Notes under the pieces: generated by a model
The model's database searches: none
Seen by the model: only the letters and a program-made list of their open reading frames with translations
What the model was told of the DNA's origin: nothing
NCBI GenBank assembly: GCA_963676095.1
Contig: OY781040.1
Coordinates: forward strand, 6,758,001-6,822,000
Length of the DNA stretch: 64,000 bases
Direction of reading: 5' to 3'
Source: G963676095 sp963676095
Lineage (GTDB): Bacteria > Bacteroidota > Bacteroidia > Bacteroidales > Prolixibacteraceae
Made by a program: the position numbers and the translations under genes
In this document: positions 1 to 9,642 of the stretch, piece by piece
Position numbering within the stretch: position 1 is the first letter of the stretch
How the letters are laid out: each line of letters opens with the position of its first letter

Positions 1-2933
1 AACCAGCCCATAAATACGTCATTTCCATGAACGCCCTGAAGGAATAAGTTCAGATCGAATCCTCTATATTGAAAATTAAAAGTCGCCCCATATAAAAGAT
101 CCGGATGGGGATCTCCAATGTAAGTTTCATCTGCGGCCGTAATATCACCGCTTTTATCTGTATCTACAATGATGGGGTCTCCTGTTTCCGGATCGATTCC
201 ATTGGTCTTATATCCTTTAAAATACCAGATCGGATATCCCTCTTCAAACCAGGTGAGATTATAACCCCGGAGGTTATCACCCGCAACGGGGGCGTCAACA
301 GCCAGCCTGGATACATTATTATCCTGGGTCGACAGGTTGACATTCATGCTGTATTTTAGTTCGTGGTCGTCATTCCGGTACCCCAGTTCGAAATCGAAAC
401 CTTTATTGGTCACGTCTCCCCCGTTTACATATGGATATTCGTTCCCAACAGAAAGGGGACCTGTTCCCTGAACGATCAGGTCCTTGGTTTTTTTATGGTA
501 ATAATCGACCGAGAATGAAAGTTTATCATTAAAAAAACGGGTATCCAAACCGATATCAAGCTGCTGGGTACGCTCCCATTTCAGATCTTTATTGATTAAC
601 TTATCTATTTCTGCCCCCGACTGGTAATTATCTGTCGCATCAGGATAACGAATGCCGGAGAAAACCCAGAATTCCTGGTCTTCGTTTCCCGGCAGATTGG
701 CCTTGCTTCCGTTCTCTCCCCAGCTACCGCGCAACTTCAGGTAACTAATTCCATTAATATGAAAGAACTTTTCTTCGGAAGTAACCCACCCCAACGATAC
801 GGCAGGGAAAACGGCCGCTCTTTTATTTTTCGGGAACACGCTTGCTGCATCCCGTCTTAGCGACATTTCAAATAAATATTTATTTAGATAGTCATAGGAA
901 ACCCTTCCGAAAACAGACGTCATCGTCTGATCGACAAAACCGCCTCCAACTTCGTCATAATCCCTGGAAGTGGTATATCCCTGATAGGCATATTGATCTC
1001 CTTCTGCAATCAGCGGCCCTGAATGCAGGGAATAATCCGGAGCCTGGTATTCCTGGGCGGAATATCCGCCCAACACGGTTAAATGGTGGTTCCCGAATGA
1101 CCTGGAATAAGAGGCAAAATTTTCCCACAACCAGGTATAATACTTGTAGATATCATCGTCAACGGTAGTCATGGTATTCTGATTCTCGGAGGAAAAATAA
1201 TATTCAGGGGTCCACGAATGCTGAGTCCGGTAAGCCAGGTCCAGCCCGATTCTGGAGGTAACAGAGAGCCCTTTCAACGGAGTTATTGTAGCATAGGCGC
1301 TCCCCAGTATTTTATCTTCCACAATACTGTTGTGGTATGTTTGAAGCAATGCCAGGGGGTTTGCCGTTTCTCCTGTCACATATTTGGGAAGTCCGTAATA
1401 ATTGCCGTTTTTATCTTTCAGTATTGTATATCCTTCATCCAGCAGGGCCTGTACATTATCAGGTGTCCCCTTGTAGGTTACCGGCGTCAGCGGATCAATA
1501 AGCAAGGTATTATTTACCACGCTCCGGTATTCATCATCCTCGCCTATATATTTCTTTTTTGAATGCATAAAACTGATATTGCTACCCACCTCCAGCCATT
1601 CCTTTACATTACTCCTGACGTTTGTCCTGGCTGTAATACGTTTATACTTGGCCTTATCACCGCCAACAATCCCGTCCTGATCAAAGTAAGAACCGGAAAT
1701 CATATATGTCGATTTTTCTGTTCCGCTGGAATAGCTCAGGTAATGCTTTTGCATAGGAGAAGTTTCAAAAACCTGATCCATCCAGTCGGTATCGGTACCA
1801 TCCAGCGTAACGGTACCAGCTCCTGATTCCTCCATCCATTGTTTATATTCCGCCGCATTCATCAGGTCCATGTTACTTCTCGAACTCTGCAGGCCATATT
1901 GAAAATCATAATTAATTTTGGCTTCCTGCCCTTTTCCCGATTTGGTGGTGATGATAATAACTCCGTTTGCACCTTCGGTTCCGTAAATAGCCGCAGAAGC
2001 TGCATCCTTTAAAACTTCAATCGATTCGATGTCTGCCGGATCAATGTTGTTAATGTCGCCGGCTTTCATGCCGTCTACAATAAAGAGAGGATTCGATTTT
2101 CCATTTGAGTTGGTTCCCCTTATCCGGATTTTTGTGCCAGCGCCAGGAGAGCCGGATGTCGACAGAACAGAAACGCCTGCAGTTCTTCCCTGGATAGCCT
2201 GGTCAGCACGGGAAGACGGGACAGTCTGAAGGTCATCCGATTTAACACTCGATATAGCACCGGTTACCAGACTTTTTTTCTGAATGCCATAACCGATGGC
2301 AACAACCTCTTCCAGTCCGATAGTTTCGTCTTTCATAACTACGGAAAAAGTTGTTTTTCCATTAACGGGAATGTCCTGCATCTGCATCCCGACGAATGAA
2401 AACTGAAGAATTGCATCAGCCGGGACATTATTAAGCGTAAAGTTCCCGGATGCCCCGGTAATTGTTCCGTTTGTAGTTCCTTTAACAACAATCGTCACCC
2501 CCGGTAACGAATTTCCAGAAGCATCGGTCACGTGTCCTGTTATACCTTTCTCCTGTTGTGCGATCATGGAAAACTCACTGATCCTGGAAATCGCGATATA
2601 CCGGTCTATGATCTTGTAAGTATATCCTGTTCCTTTTAACAGATCTTCAAGCACGTTGTCAATGCTTTCATTATTATACTTTACGTTTACCTTGTTGTCC
2701 AGAATACTTTCATCGTATTTAAGGACAAAATGATATCCTGAAATCTGCTCCAACTGCTCAATGACATTTCTAAAAGTACCATTCATGGACAGACTTAATT
2801 TCTCCGACTGTCCGAAAGAAACAGATGCAAATGCCTGCATGCTGAAGACGAGAACGATAACAGCAGTTATTTTCATAATCCGCATAATTTTTTTTAATCC
2901 CAAATGAAATGGGATACAATTCGTTTTTTTCAT
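1..2933 (-). CDS. SusC/RagA TonB-linked outer membrane protein (3' end beyond window)
   Basis: This is the outer-membrane half of a SusC/SusD glycan importer. I translated it from the ATG at 2933, and it stays open to the left edge, giving about 977 residues. An N-terminal signal sequence is followed by an STN domain (about 45-115), a carboxypeptidase-regulatory-like domain (about 129-215; GHVTDASGNSLPGVTIVVKG) and a TonB plug (about 225-335, with VDGMKAGDINNIDPADIESI). Repetitive aromatic beta-strand sequence then makes up the barrel. The STN domain marks it as a signalling transporter, matching the FecR and ECF sigma genes just upstream on the same strand. A SusD partner should lie beyond position 1 (inference). 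The real C-terminus and substrate are not visible. Confidence 0.93.
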   Translation of the reverse strand, partial: MKKTNCIPFHLGLKKIMRIMKITAVIVLVFSMQAFASVSFGQSEKLSLSMNGTFRNVIEQLEQISGYHFVLKYDESILDNKVNVKYNNESIDNVLEDLLKGTGYTYKIIDRYIAISRISEFSMIAQQEKGITGHVTDASGNSLPGVTIVVKGTTNGTITGASGNFTLNNVPADAILQFSFVGMQMQDIPVNGKTTFSVVMKDETIGLEEVVAIGYGIQKKSLVTGAISSVKSDDLQTVPSSRADQAIQGRTAGVSVLSTSGSPGAGTKIRIRGTNSNGKSNPLFIVDGMKAGDINNIDPADIESIEVLKDAASAAIYGTEGANGVIIITTKSGKGQEAKINYDFQYGLQSSRSNMDLMNAAEYKQWMEESGAGTVTLDGTDTDWMDQVFETSPMQKHYLSYSSGTEKSTYMISGSYFDQDGIVGGDKAKYKRITARTNVRSNVKEWLEVGSNISFMHSKKKYIGEDDEYRSVVNNTLLIDPLTPVTYKGTPDNVQALLDEGYTILKDKNGNYYGLPKYVTGETANPLALLQTYHNSIVEDKILGSAYATITPLKGLSVTSRIGLDLAYRTQHSWTPEYYFSSENQNTMTTVDDDIYKYYTWLWENFASYSRSFGNHHLTVLGGYSAQEYQAPDYSLHSGPLIAEGDQYAYQGYTTSRDYDEVGGGFVDQTMTSVFGRVSYDYLNKYLFEMSLRRDAASVFPKNKRAAVFPAVSLGWVTSEEKFFHINGISYLKLRGSWGENGSKANLPGNEDQEFWVFSGIRYPDATDNYQSGAEIDKLINKDLKWERTQQLDIGLDTRFFNDKLSFSVDYYHKKTKDLIVQGTGPLSVGNEYPYVNGGDVTNKGFDFELGYRNDDHELKYSMNVNLSTQDNNVSRLAVDAPVAGDNLRGYNLTWFEEGYPIWYFKGYKTNGIDPETGDPIIVDTDKSGDITAADETYIGDPHPDLLYGATFNFQYRGFDLNLFLQGVHGNDVFMGW

Positions 2934-3025
2934 AAATTTGAACTGTTTTAAATGAATAATGGCCTTGAACAAAAGGCTTTTATTTAAAATGCAGCTGTTG
3001 ATGCTGGTAACATCAATCCTGCAGG

Positions 3026-3057
3026 AGGCCGGGAATACTGTCAGGTATTTCCGGCCT
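3026..3057 (-). other. Hairpin between fecR and susC (first locus)
   Basis: A 13-bp inverted repeat with one G-T mismatch (AGGCCGGGAATAC / GTATTTCCGGCCT) lies between the FecR stop (3136) and the SusC start (2933). No run of T follows it on the minus strand, so a leader structure or weak terminator is more likely than a strong one. The second utilisation locus has a hairpin in the same relative place. Confidence 0.5.
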
Positions 3058-3135
3058 GTTTTCATTAGGAGGAATTTGAGTTTATCATAAGTTTTTCGGT
3101 TATTGGTTACGTTCTTTTTAACAAAATTGATTTTC

Positions 3136-4122
3136 TTATTCCCAGTAAATCAACGCCGGTTTATCGGGACGGTGTATGATCCGGTAATGCAGGGAAGAAG
3201 TCAATTGAAGGACTTCCAGAATCTGATCGACAGGTTTATTTTTCATGATCGTTCCAAAATAAAGCTCATCGTTCAGTTTCGGATTTTTTATAATAATCTT
3301 TACATTATACCACCGTTCTATATGCCGGGCGATATCTTTAAGGCTTTCATTTCTGAAATTGATCAGCCCCTCTTTCCACGAAGTATACAGATCCAACTTG
3401 ACCGCACTGATGATCAGCTTATGTGTCTCATTCTCGTATTTTACATTTTCTCCCGGGACGAGCCGGGCCAGCTCTTTTCCGTTTTTTCCCATTACCCCCA
3501 GGCTTCCTTCCACCAGCGTGGTATTGATTTCAGGATCGTCAGGATAAGCCTGTATATTGAAAGAAGTTCCGTAAACTTTAAAATTGAGGGATGGCGTCTC
3601 AATCAGAAAAGGATGTTCCCGGTCTTTGGCCACATCAAAAAAGGCCTCTCCTTCCAGCCTGACAGTCCGGTTTCCCTTATTAAAATTCCCGGAACAAAAA
3701 AGTTTCGTATCGGAGTTCAATTGTACGGTCGTGCCGTCAGGAAGAACAACATTTGACATTTGGCCTGCGGGAACTTCAATATGAATCTCTGAAGAGTAAA
3801 GCGGTGCCAATGTTTTCTCTTTTGAGTTAATAATATATTCGAAAAGTCCCCCAAGAATAAAAACAAGCAGAAGTATTGCAGCATACTTCATATAAGAAAT
3901 AAATCGCCTGCGATTATTTTGCCATAACGGATATCTTGACTTCAGTTCTTTCCATGCCTTGTTTTCATTAGTTGAAACTGTGGCAGATAAAGCCCAGGCT
4001 TTCTTGTAATTAAAAAACTCTTTCTTATTGAGGGGATCTGCTTCTACCCATTCAAAAAGAAGCTTAACTTCTTCTTCAGAAGCTTCTCCGCATAAATACT
4101 TTACAATGACCGATTTGTCCAT
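3136..4122 (-). CDS. FecR-family anti-sigma factor
   Basis: This 328-residue inner-membrane anti-sigma factor passes a signal from the SusC STN domain to the cytoplasmic ECF sigma factor. A cytoplasmic N-terminal region is followed by one membrane helix at about 77-98 (AAILLLVFILGGLFEYII). A periplasmic FecR domain spans about 110-210 (VVLPDGTTVQLNSDTKL, GEAFFDVAKD, VYGTSFNIQAY). The DUF4974 module typical of Bacteroidota FecR proteins is at about 245-320. It sits between the sigma gene (59-nt gap) and the SusC gene (202 nt), all on the minus strand. Domain order and length are normal for the family. The inducing glycan cannot be inferred. Confidence 0.93.
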   Translation of the reverse strand: MDKSVIVKYLCGEASEEEVKLLFEWVEADPLNKKEFFNYKKAWALSATVSTNENKAWKELKSRYPLWQNNRRRFISYMKYAAILLLVFILGGLFEYIINSKEKTLAPLYSSEIHIEVPAGQMSNVVLPDGTTVQLNSDTKLFCSGNFNKGNRTVRLEGEAFFDVAKDREHPFLIETPSLNFKVYGTSFNIQAYPDDPEINTTLVEGSLGVMGKNGKELARLVPGENVKYENETHKLIISAVKLDLYTSWKEGLINFRNESLKDIARHIERWYNVKIIIKNPKLNDELYFGTIMKNKPVDQILEVLQLTSSLHYRIIHRPDKPALIYWE

Positions 4123-4181
4123 TTTCTTGACCTTATATAAAGTAAGTACACGCGAAAAGAAAGAAACCCTATATCAGTGTG

Positions 4182-4790
4182 TCAAAAAAAATTGAGGATT
4201 ATCTGTACCAATATGGCTGGAAGATATGCTGAAAGATTTTTACGGAGTAGTTTCAATGCCCGTGTCATATTTGCTTCAACAGCTTTGACTGTAATTCCAA
4301 GCTCATCAGCTATTTCACGGTTCTTTTTTCCTTCGATCCGTCTAAGAAGAAATACCTTCCTGCATTGATCCGGTAATTCCTGAATGGTGTCCTGAATAAT
4401 TTTTTGCAGTTCGGTAAATTCCAGCTGGTTAAAATTTGTAGATTCCAGTATTTCCTGGTTTAACCTGCCTTCTGTTTCCTGTAAATACTTTTCTTTGTAT
4501 TTCAGAACGTTTTTTTCATGCCGTATATAATTTAAGCATCCCGACTTTGCGAAAGTATACAGAAAAGCGGGAATACCATTTATCGTATCTATTTTTTCCC
4601 TGTTTAGCCAAAGGTGAATGAAGGCCTCCTGTGACAGACTTTTCGCTTTATCCTTATCATTGATAAACAGGTTACAAAATCCGGTTACCCGGTTGTAACT
4701 TAACTTAAAAATACGCTCAAAAGCCTTTTCATCTCCTTTTTTAAATAACTCAAAAAGGTCATTGTCTGTACTGCCGCTGGTTGGTTTCAT
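4182..4790 (-). CDS. RNA polymerase ECF sigma factor (FecI-like)
   Basis: This 202-residue ECF sigma factor has region 2 at about 22-90 (KAFERIFKLSYNRVTGFCNL, then LSQEAFIHLWLNRE). Region 4 is at about 130-185 (LPDQCRKVFLLRRIEG, then the helix-turn-helix NREIADELGITVKAVEANM). It is the first gene of a sigma-FecR-SusC set and probably directs transcription of the susCD genes when released by FecR. A candidate Bacteroidota promoter lies just upstream at 4830-4861. It starts at ATG 4790, and the length is typical. Confidence 0.94.
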   Translation of the reverse strand: MKPTSGSTDNDLFELFKKGDEKAFERIFKLSYNRVTGFCNLFINDKDKAKSLSQEAFIHLWLNREKIDTINGIPAFLYTFAKSGCLNYIRHEKNVLKYKEKYLQETEGRLNQEILESTNFNQLEFTELQKIIQDTIQELPDQCRKVFLLRRIEGKKNREIADELGITVKAVEANMTRALKLLRKNLSAYLPAILVQIILNFF

Positions 4791-4829
4791 TAGTATCAGT
4801 TAACTAATAGATTATAAAAGAAGTGATAA

Positions 4830-4861
4830 CAAAAATAACAAATAGGCCCGTGACTTTACAA
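4830..4861 (-). promoter_or_regulatory. Candidate Bacteroidota promoter for the first ECF sigma gene
   Basis: On the minus strand a -33 TTG (4861-4859) is separated by 21 nt from TATTTTTG (4837-4830). This fits the Bacteroidota consensus TTG-N19-21-TAnnTTTG. The predicted start site falls near 4824, about 35 nt before the sigma ATG at 4790. The prediction rests on sequence match alone. Confidence 0.5.
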
Positions 4862-4922
4862 TAAGACACCCTAAACGAAATTAAGTTTAATAAAAAAGAA
4901 ACATAATTTTTTACAAATTTCC

Positions 4923-7900
4923 TTATTCCTGCCAGCTACGGTGAATAATGCTGCCTTCTTCCCCACTGATGTCAATCCTCAGATGAACATCTATCTCCTG
5001 CTGCATCTCTTCGACATGTGATATAACTCCGACGATCCGGTTCTCCTTTCTTAACGACATCAAGGAATCGAAGACAACAGCGAGGGAGTCCTTGTCCAGC
5101 GATCCAAATCCTTCATCGAGGAAGAAAAAGTTCTGGTTAGATCCGGTAATTTGCTGGATATTATCGGCTAATGCGAGAGCGAGGGACAATGCAGCCTGGA
5201 ATGTTTGCCCTCCCGAAAGGGTTTTCACATTCCTCACTTTTCCTCCATTCATGAAATCACGTACCTGAAAATCATTGTTTTCAGAAACTTCAAGGCTCAG
5301 CTTCTGCCTTGTAAGCCTGTAAAAACGGTCATTTGCTGCACGACATAAATTTTGCAGGTGCACGGAAGAGATGTAATTGACAAAACCGTTGCCTTTAAAC
5401 AGTGACTTCAGTGTCCTTATGTTCTCCGACCTGGCATTAAGTTTTTCCAATTCATCAATCAATGTTTTTCTGGTTTTAATATCTTTTTCCAGTTTGAATA
5501 TCAGGCTGTCCAGCCGGCCTTTTTCCTGATGCAGGGCGGCAATCTTTGTACCGGACTGTTTAATTTCTTCCAATAATTTTTGATGGGCACCGGCATCATA
5601 GCTCCTGTCACCCATTTCTTTTTTAAACTGTGATACCTGTAACCTGGTTACGGCCAGGTTTTGCTTAAATAGGGAAAGCCTTTGCTTTTCCTGGTCCAGG
5701 TTCAATGTCTGGTTTAAAACCGTTACAACATCTTCCCTTTTGGAATATCCATTCTCGACAAGTCTTTCTGCAAACTGTTGCTGATTTTTTTTGTTTTGTT
5801 CATATTCAAAGCCCAATTCTTTTCTGGAGGTTTCAATACTGCCTGCCAGTTTGTTTTTTACTTCAGTCAGACCCGTCATCCTGCTGTTTAATGCTTTATA
5901 CTGCTTTTCAACCCGGTCATATTTATCGAGAAGGTCTTTACGCTCACGTTCTATCTGTTCGTCTGTAGCATCATTATATTGTTCAGGTAACAGAAGCAAC
6001 AGCTGTTCTTTTAGCATTTTATATTCCGTTTCGCTAACAGTGAGTTCCATGTTAATCTTATCAAGCTCAGTCTTATAAATATCCTTGTTTTTGGAGCTTT
6101 TCTCTAACTGTTTGGAAATAAGATCCAGGTTCTTCTCTTTCTGCTTCAGTTCCAGCTGCATTTTTTCAGCAAGAGTAAATGCCTTTTCAACTTCCTGTTC
6201 CTCCTTGAATTGGTTCCATTGGAACAATAACTGATGAGCCGTCATGTTTTTTTCCAGTTCCTTTCGTCTGTCATTAAGCTGCTTTAACTGCCCTGAGACT
6301 ATTTCCCGGCGGTTGACCAATCCATTAAGGGAAATGATCAGGGTATTAATGCGTTCACTTTTCAAATCCAGCAGTTCACGTTTCTTTTTTAACCTGTCCT
6401 TTTCTTCTTTTATACCGGAAGCGCTGTAAACCAAAGGATGGTGAAGGGCTCCGCACAGGGGGCAAGCTTCCCCGTCCTTCAGCACGACGGCATAAGCTTC
6501 CAGTTTTTCCTGCAGACGAAAGTGGTCTGCCTCACTTTCAAGTTCTTTAACCGACTTTTTTATACCGTTAAGGGCAGTATGGAGCCATTGGATTAGCTTC
6601 TCTATATCTCCGGTTACAGTACAGTCAGCAAATAAATCGTCCTTCAGGATAGACTGGAAATCGCTGTTCAGCTTTTCCCGTTCAGTCTCCTGTCTTTTCT
6701 GTTCTTTGTCCAATTCCCCGGCCTGACGTTCGAAGCTACGTCTCTCAACATGCCATGTTTTTATTTTGGAAAGCATGTTCAAATCCGGAAGATTTACTTT
6801 TTCCTGACGGACCAGCAAATCCATTTTTTCTCTTTCCTCGTTCTGTCTTTTTTGTAAGTCGATGGTTTCCTGAAGTATGGCGTTGCCCTTCTTTAAGCGT
6901 TCCTGACCTTTTGTAATCTGTAGCTGGAGGGCCCTGATACGAAGAATTTTTGTAAGTTCTTCTGCGTTGGCCTTCAGCTCTTCTCTTTTTTCGAAAGCTG
7001 ATTTTACGTTTTCAAAAATACTTTCCGTTGCCAGGATTTCCGTTTCTGTTTCCTTTAGTTTTGCTGCCTCCTGCCCTATTTGCCTGTTCAGGTTACCGAT
7101 TTTTCGGTCACTCGTATCCAGGCTATCAATCAGGTTACTGAATAAAAACTTACATTTTTCGAATTCAAGAATCGACTTTTCCAAAAGAAGAAATGCCGGT
7201 TCCTCTTCTGTCAGTTGTTTCAAGGTCACTTCTGTGGCTGAAAGTTTTTTCGATAAATCCTTCAGTTGATTCCATGTAATTTCTTGTTTCTGATCTTCTT
7301 CCAGTTTTTTTGTCTGCTCTTCGAATTCTTTTTTCAGCAGTTCAAGTTGCCCGCGGTATTTTTCCTGCAAATCAGGATCGAGGTCTCCGAGTTGATGAAG
7401 TTGTCCTTCCAGGTTTTGTTTTTTAAAGCTATTTTTAGATTCCAGGGCGTTAACCTGATTGAAAAGTTCAAAACGCTCAAGATGAAAAAGCTCTTTCATC
7501 ATTTGTGTCCGGTCTTTGCTTCCAAGCTGCAGAAATTCCTGAAACTGTCCCTGGGGAATGATTATTGTACGTTTGAAGTTTTCATAGCTAAGCCCTATCG
7601 CCTGTTCCAATACCTGCGTCTCTACCGGTATCCAGTCATTTTTTTCTTTCCGGTAAGCAAGCCTTTCTAGGGCCCTTACATCTTCAAAACGTTTACTGTT
7701 ACGGCGTCCTTTTACAACAGCCCTGTAAGAGGTCTGCTCTTTTCCTGTTTCAAAAATAAAATCGATAAAGAGTTCGTTCGATTTCAGGTTCATCATATTG
7801 TAATTCCGGTTATCCCCGGAAAGGTTAAGCCGGTCAGTCCTGCCATAGACTGTAAAAGTAATTGCTTCCAGAATAGAAGATTTTCCGGACCCGACAGTCC

Positions 7901-8003
7901 CGAAAATCCCGAATAAACCTGCATTTGTAAGTTTCGAAAAATCTATTGTTTGTCTTTTCTGGTAGGAATAAAGACCTTCTATCGTTAGTTGTACCGGTAT
8001 CAT
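4923..8003 (-). CDS. sbcC: Exonuclease SbcCD ATPase subunit SbcC
   Basis: This is the SMC/Rad50-type ATPase subunit (1026 residues) of the SbcCD nuclease, which trims hairpins and blocked DNA ends. The Walker A motif GTVGSGKS is at 35-42. Long coiled coils flank a zinc hook (CPLCGALHHP, about residue 512). The ABC signature TLSGGQTFQAA (about 930) and Walker B FFFLDEGFGSLD (about 962) close the C-terminal ATPase half. Length and order are those of the family. It is 18 nt downstream of sbcD on the same strand, so the pair is almost certainly one operon. Confidence 0.96.
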   Translation of the reverse strand: MIPVQLTIEGLYSYQKRQTIDFSKLTNAGLFGIFGTVGSGKSSILEAITFTVYGRTDRLNLSGDNRNYNMMNLKSNELFIDFIFETGKEQTSYRAVVKGRRNSKRFEDVRALERLAYRKEKNDWIPVETQVLEQAIGLSYENFKRTIIIPQGQFQEFLQLGSKDRTQMMKELFHLERFELFNQVNALESKNSFKKQNLEGQLHQLGDLDPDLQEKYRGQLELLKKEFEEQTKKLEEDQKQEITWNQLKDLSKKLSATEVTLKQLTEEEPAFLLLEKSILEFEKCKFLFSNLIDSLDTSDRKIGNLNRQIGQEAAKLKETETEILATESIFENVKSAFEKREELKANAEELTKILRIRALQLQITKGQERLKKGNAILQETIDLQKRQNEEREKMDLLVRQEKVNLPDLNMLSKIKTWHVERRSFERQAGELDKEQKRQETEREKLNSDFQSILKDDLFADCTVTGDIEKLIQWLHTALNGIKKSVKELESEADHFRLQEKLEAYAVVLKDGEACPLCGALHHPLVYSASGIKEEKDRLKKKRELLDLKSERINTLIISLNGLVNRREIVSGQLKQLNDRRKELEKNMTAHQLLFQWNQFKEEQEVEKAFTLAEKMQLELKQKEKNLDLISKQLEKSSKNKDIYKTELDKINMELTVSETEYKMLKEQLLLLLPEQYNDATDEQIERERKDLLDKYDRVEKQYKALNSRMTGLTEVKNKLAGSIETSRKELGFEYEQNKKNQQQFAERLVENGYSKREDVVTVLNQTLNLDQEKQRLSLFKQNLAVTRLQVSQFKKEMGDRSYDAGAHQKLLEEIKQSGTKIAALHQEKGRLDSLIFKLEKDIKTRKTLIDELEKLNARSENIRTLKSLFKGNGFVNYISSVHLQNLCRAANDRFYRLTRQKLSLEVSENNDFQVRDFMNGGKVRNVKTLSGGQTFQAALSLALALADNIQQITGSNQNFFFLDEGFGSLDKDSLAVVFDSLMSLRKENRIVGVISHVEEMQQEIDVHLRIDISGEEGSIIHRSWQE

Positions 8004-8021
8004 ATAAGCTTGAATACAATT

Positions 8022-9251
8022 TTAAAATTCTTCAGCCTCCTCGGAAAGGGCCTCATTAAACAGACCGATGATTTCAGCATTAGGTTCCTGGCCTTTTGCA
8101 TGCCTGAAATAGTCACGGAACAAGTCTTCTATCCCCAGGGAAAGATCTATTTTACGCTCACTTCCTGCCATTAGTAAATCCTTGTTCTTTACCTCCGGAA
8201 TTATAGTTACAATCCCGGGATGGGCCTGTAACATCAGTTTTCTGTCGTTGGCCGTCAGAAAGGTGTCTGTTACGATGGTCAGTTCAACGAGGCAATCCGC
8301 ATGATTTTTCAGCCACTGTAAAGCTTCGCTTATCCCTTCTGCTCTTTTTCGGAGAAGAATTTTTCCCGAGTTCAATTCTATTTCACGGATATCCGCCTCC
8401 TGTCCGGGTAATGCATCGATCAGAATGACATATTTCTTTTGTCCGGCTTCGGCAAAGCTGTAAGAAAGTGGGCTGCCGCTGTAATAAACCGGACAGGGGA
8501 CTGCGGCTACCCGGTGCATCCGGTGCAAGTGCCCTAATGCTGCATATTGCAATTGTGAAGGAATATTTTCGGTGAATACAGCCTGGGCACCGCCCACATG
8601 AAGAACAGGTTTCTCCTCTTCCGGCTCTTCCGGAAACTCGTCTCCCCTTTTCACAAAAAAAAGATGGCTGATAAGCATATTCACTCCATTTTTATCGCAA
8701 TAGCAATCTGCCAGTTCCTGCCATCTTTTCTGAAGAAGAAGACGGAGTTCCTCTTCACTGTCTTCCTGCCCCAAACAGGTTTTCAGTCTGAATTCGCTGG
8801 CATATGGCGTTAACAAAAGCCTTAACGGCTCCGGAACATTTGGCAGCCGGAACTCAGCAAACCCTTCCCGGCTGCGAAGGACCTTCAGTCCGGACTCAAG
8901 CATGAAATCCGGCACGAGGACATTCGGGTACCCGGCAAAAATAATTCCGCATTCTCGGGCCAGCGGGTCCGGTGCGCTTATCCGGTCAGGCGAGTCATGG
9001 TTTCCCGCGATGGCTATAACCAGTCTTTCCCCGTTGGAAGATAATTTTTTCAGCGTTTTGTACAAAAGATCGATCGCCCAGGTCGGAGGATTATAAGTAT
9101 CAAAAAGGTCACCGGCAACAAAAACAGCATCGACTTTTTCCCGGTCAGCTATCTGCACTATTTCTTCCAGAATGGCCTGCTGTTCGGCTATTCGCAGAAA
9201 GTCGCCCAGTTTTTTGCCCAGGTGCCAGTCTGAAGTATGAAGTATCTTCAT
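8022..9251 (-). CDS. sbcD: Exonuclease SbcCD nuclease subunit SbcD
   Basis: This is the Mre11-type metallophosphoesterase subunit (409 residues) that partners SbcC. The metal-binding motifs are in canonical order: HTSDWHLGKKLG (5-16, with D8 and H10), VAGDLFDT (45-52), AGNHDSPDR (82-90) and, near residue 240, ALGHLHRMHR. The remaining C-terminal region is the capping and SbcC-binding part. It is the first gene of sbcDC and starts at ATG 9251. A good TAnnTTTG box lies about 80 nt upstream. Cytoplasmic DNA repair is the expected role. Confidence 0.96.
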   Translation of the reverse strand: MKILHTSDWHLGKKLGDFLRIAEQQAILEEIVQIADREKVDAVFVAGDLFDTYNPPTWAIDLLYKTLKKLSSNGERLVIAIAGNHDSPDRISAPDPLARECGIIFAGYPNVLVPDFMLESGLKVLRSREGFAEFRLPNVPEPLRLLLTPYASEFRLKTCLGQEDSEEELRLLLQKRWQELADCYCDKNGVNMLISHLFFVKRGDEFPEEPEEEKPVLHVGGAQAVFTENIPSQLQYAALGHLHRMHRVAAVPCPVYYSGSPLSYSFAEAGQKKYVILIDALPGQEADIREIELNSGKILLRKRAEGISEALQWLKNHADCLVELTIVTDTFLTANDRKLMLQAHPGIVTIIPEVKNKDLLMAGSERKIDLSLGIEDLFRDYFRHAKGQEPNAEIIGLFNEALSEEAEEF

Positions 9252-9330
9252 GTTATCCAGTTTTAAAATCCGGATCTGTCAGCAATAAAGCATTTCTTCT
9301 CCCGGAACTGTTAAAATTAAGAAACCTTTT

Positions 9331-9338
9331 CAAAAATA
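9331..9338 (-). promoter_or_regulatory. Candidate -7 box for sbcDC
   Basis: TATTTTTG on the minus strand matches the Bacteroidota TAnnTTTG element exactly and would place the start site about 70-75 nt before the sbcD ATG. I found no convincing -33 TTG at the right distance, so this is a partial promoter match. Confidence 0.35.
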
Positions 9339-9370
9339 GCTGAACTAAATAATAAGAATGACACAGCATT

Positions 9371-9402
9371 TGACTATTATTTATATAATGCATAAATAGT
9401 CA
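9371..9402. other. AT-rich imperfect hairpin upstream of sbcD
   Basis: TGACTATT and its complement AATAGTCA form the ends of a 32-nt imperfect inverted repeat with a bulge. It lies upstream of the candidate sbcDC promoter and could be a protein site or a structural element. No function is evident. Confidence 0.3.
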
Positions 9403-9470
9403 GAAAGATAAAGATTCATCACCCGCTTTGTCCGGTATTTTTATCCGGATATCAAAGGAACCTTGAAATC

Positions 9471-9550
9471 TGATGCGCATCAAATGAAAAAGTCTTCCGT
9501 ATAAATTAATTCTGTTATACGTATAACCCGATCGCTTGATGCGCATCAAA
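9471..9550. promoter_or_regulatory. Cluster of three perfect palindromes, two FNR-like
   Basis: TGATGCGCATCAAA occurs twice, at 9471-9484 and 9537-9550, with 66 nt between the copies. The second extends to the 14-bp palindrome TTGATGCGCATCAA, which is an exact match to the FNR/CRP-family consensus TTGAT-N4-ATCAA. Between them is a third perfect palindrome, GTTATACGTATAAC (9514-9527). This is the core of the 457-nt gene-free region between sbcD (minus) and the 3' end of lgt. The regulated transcript is uncertain; it could run rightward towards the terminator at 9643 or leftward to sbcDC. Confidence 0.6.
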
Positions 9551-9642
9551 CTTCATTCTTATACTTAGAACCTCCTGGTAATTTCACATAACCCCAAAGG
9601 AAATACACCCGTAATCTTTTTACCGGATTAGATTATTGACTT

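Noticed and set aside
3103..3756. Long plus-strand frame opposite the first FecR gene (217 codons)
   Set aside because: It is antisense to a well-supported FecR protein and shows no domain of its own.
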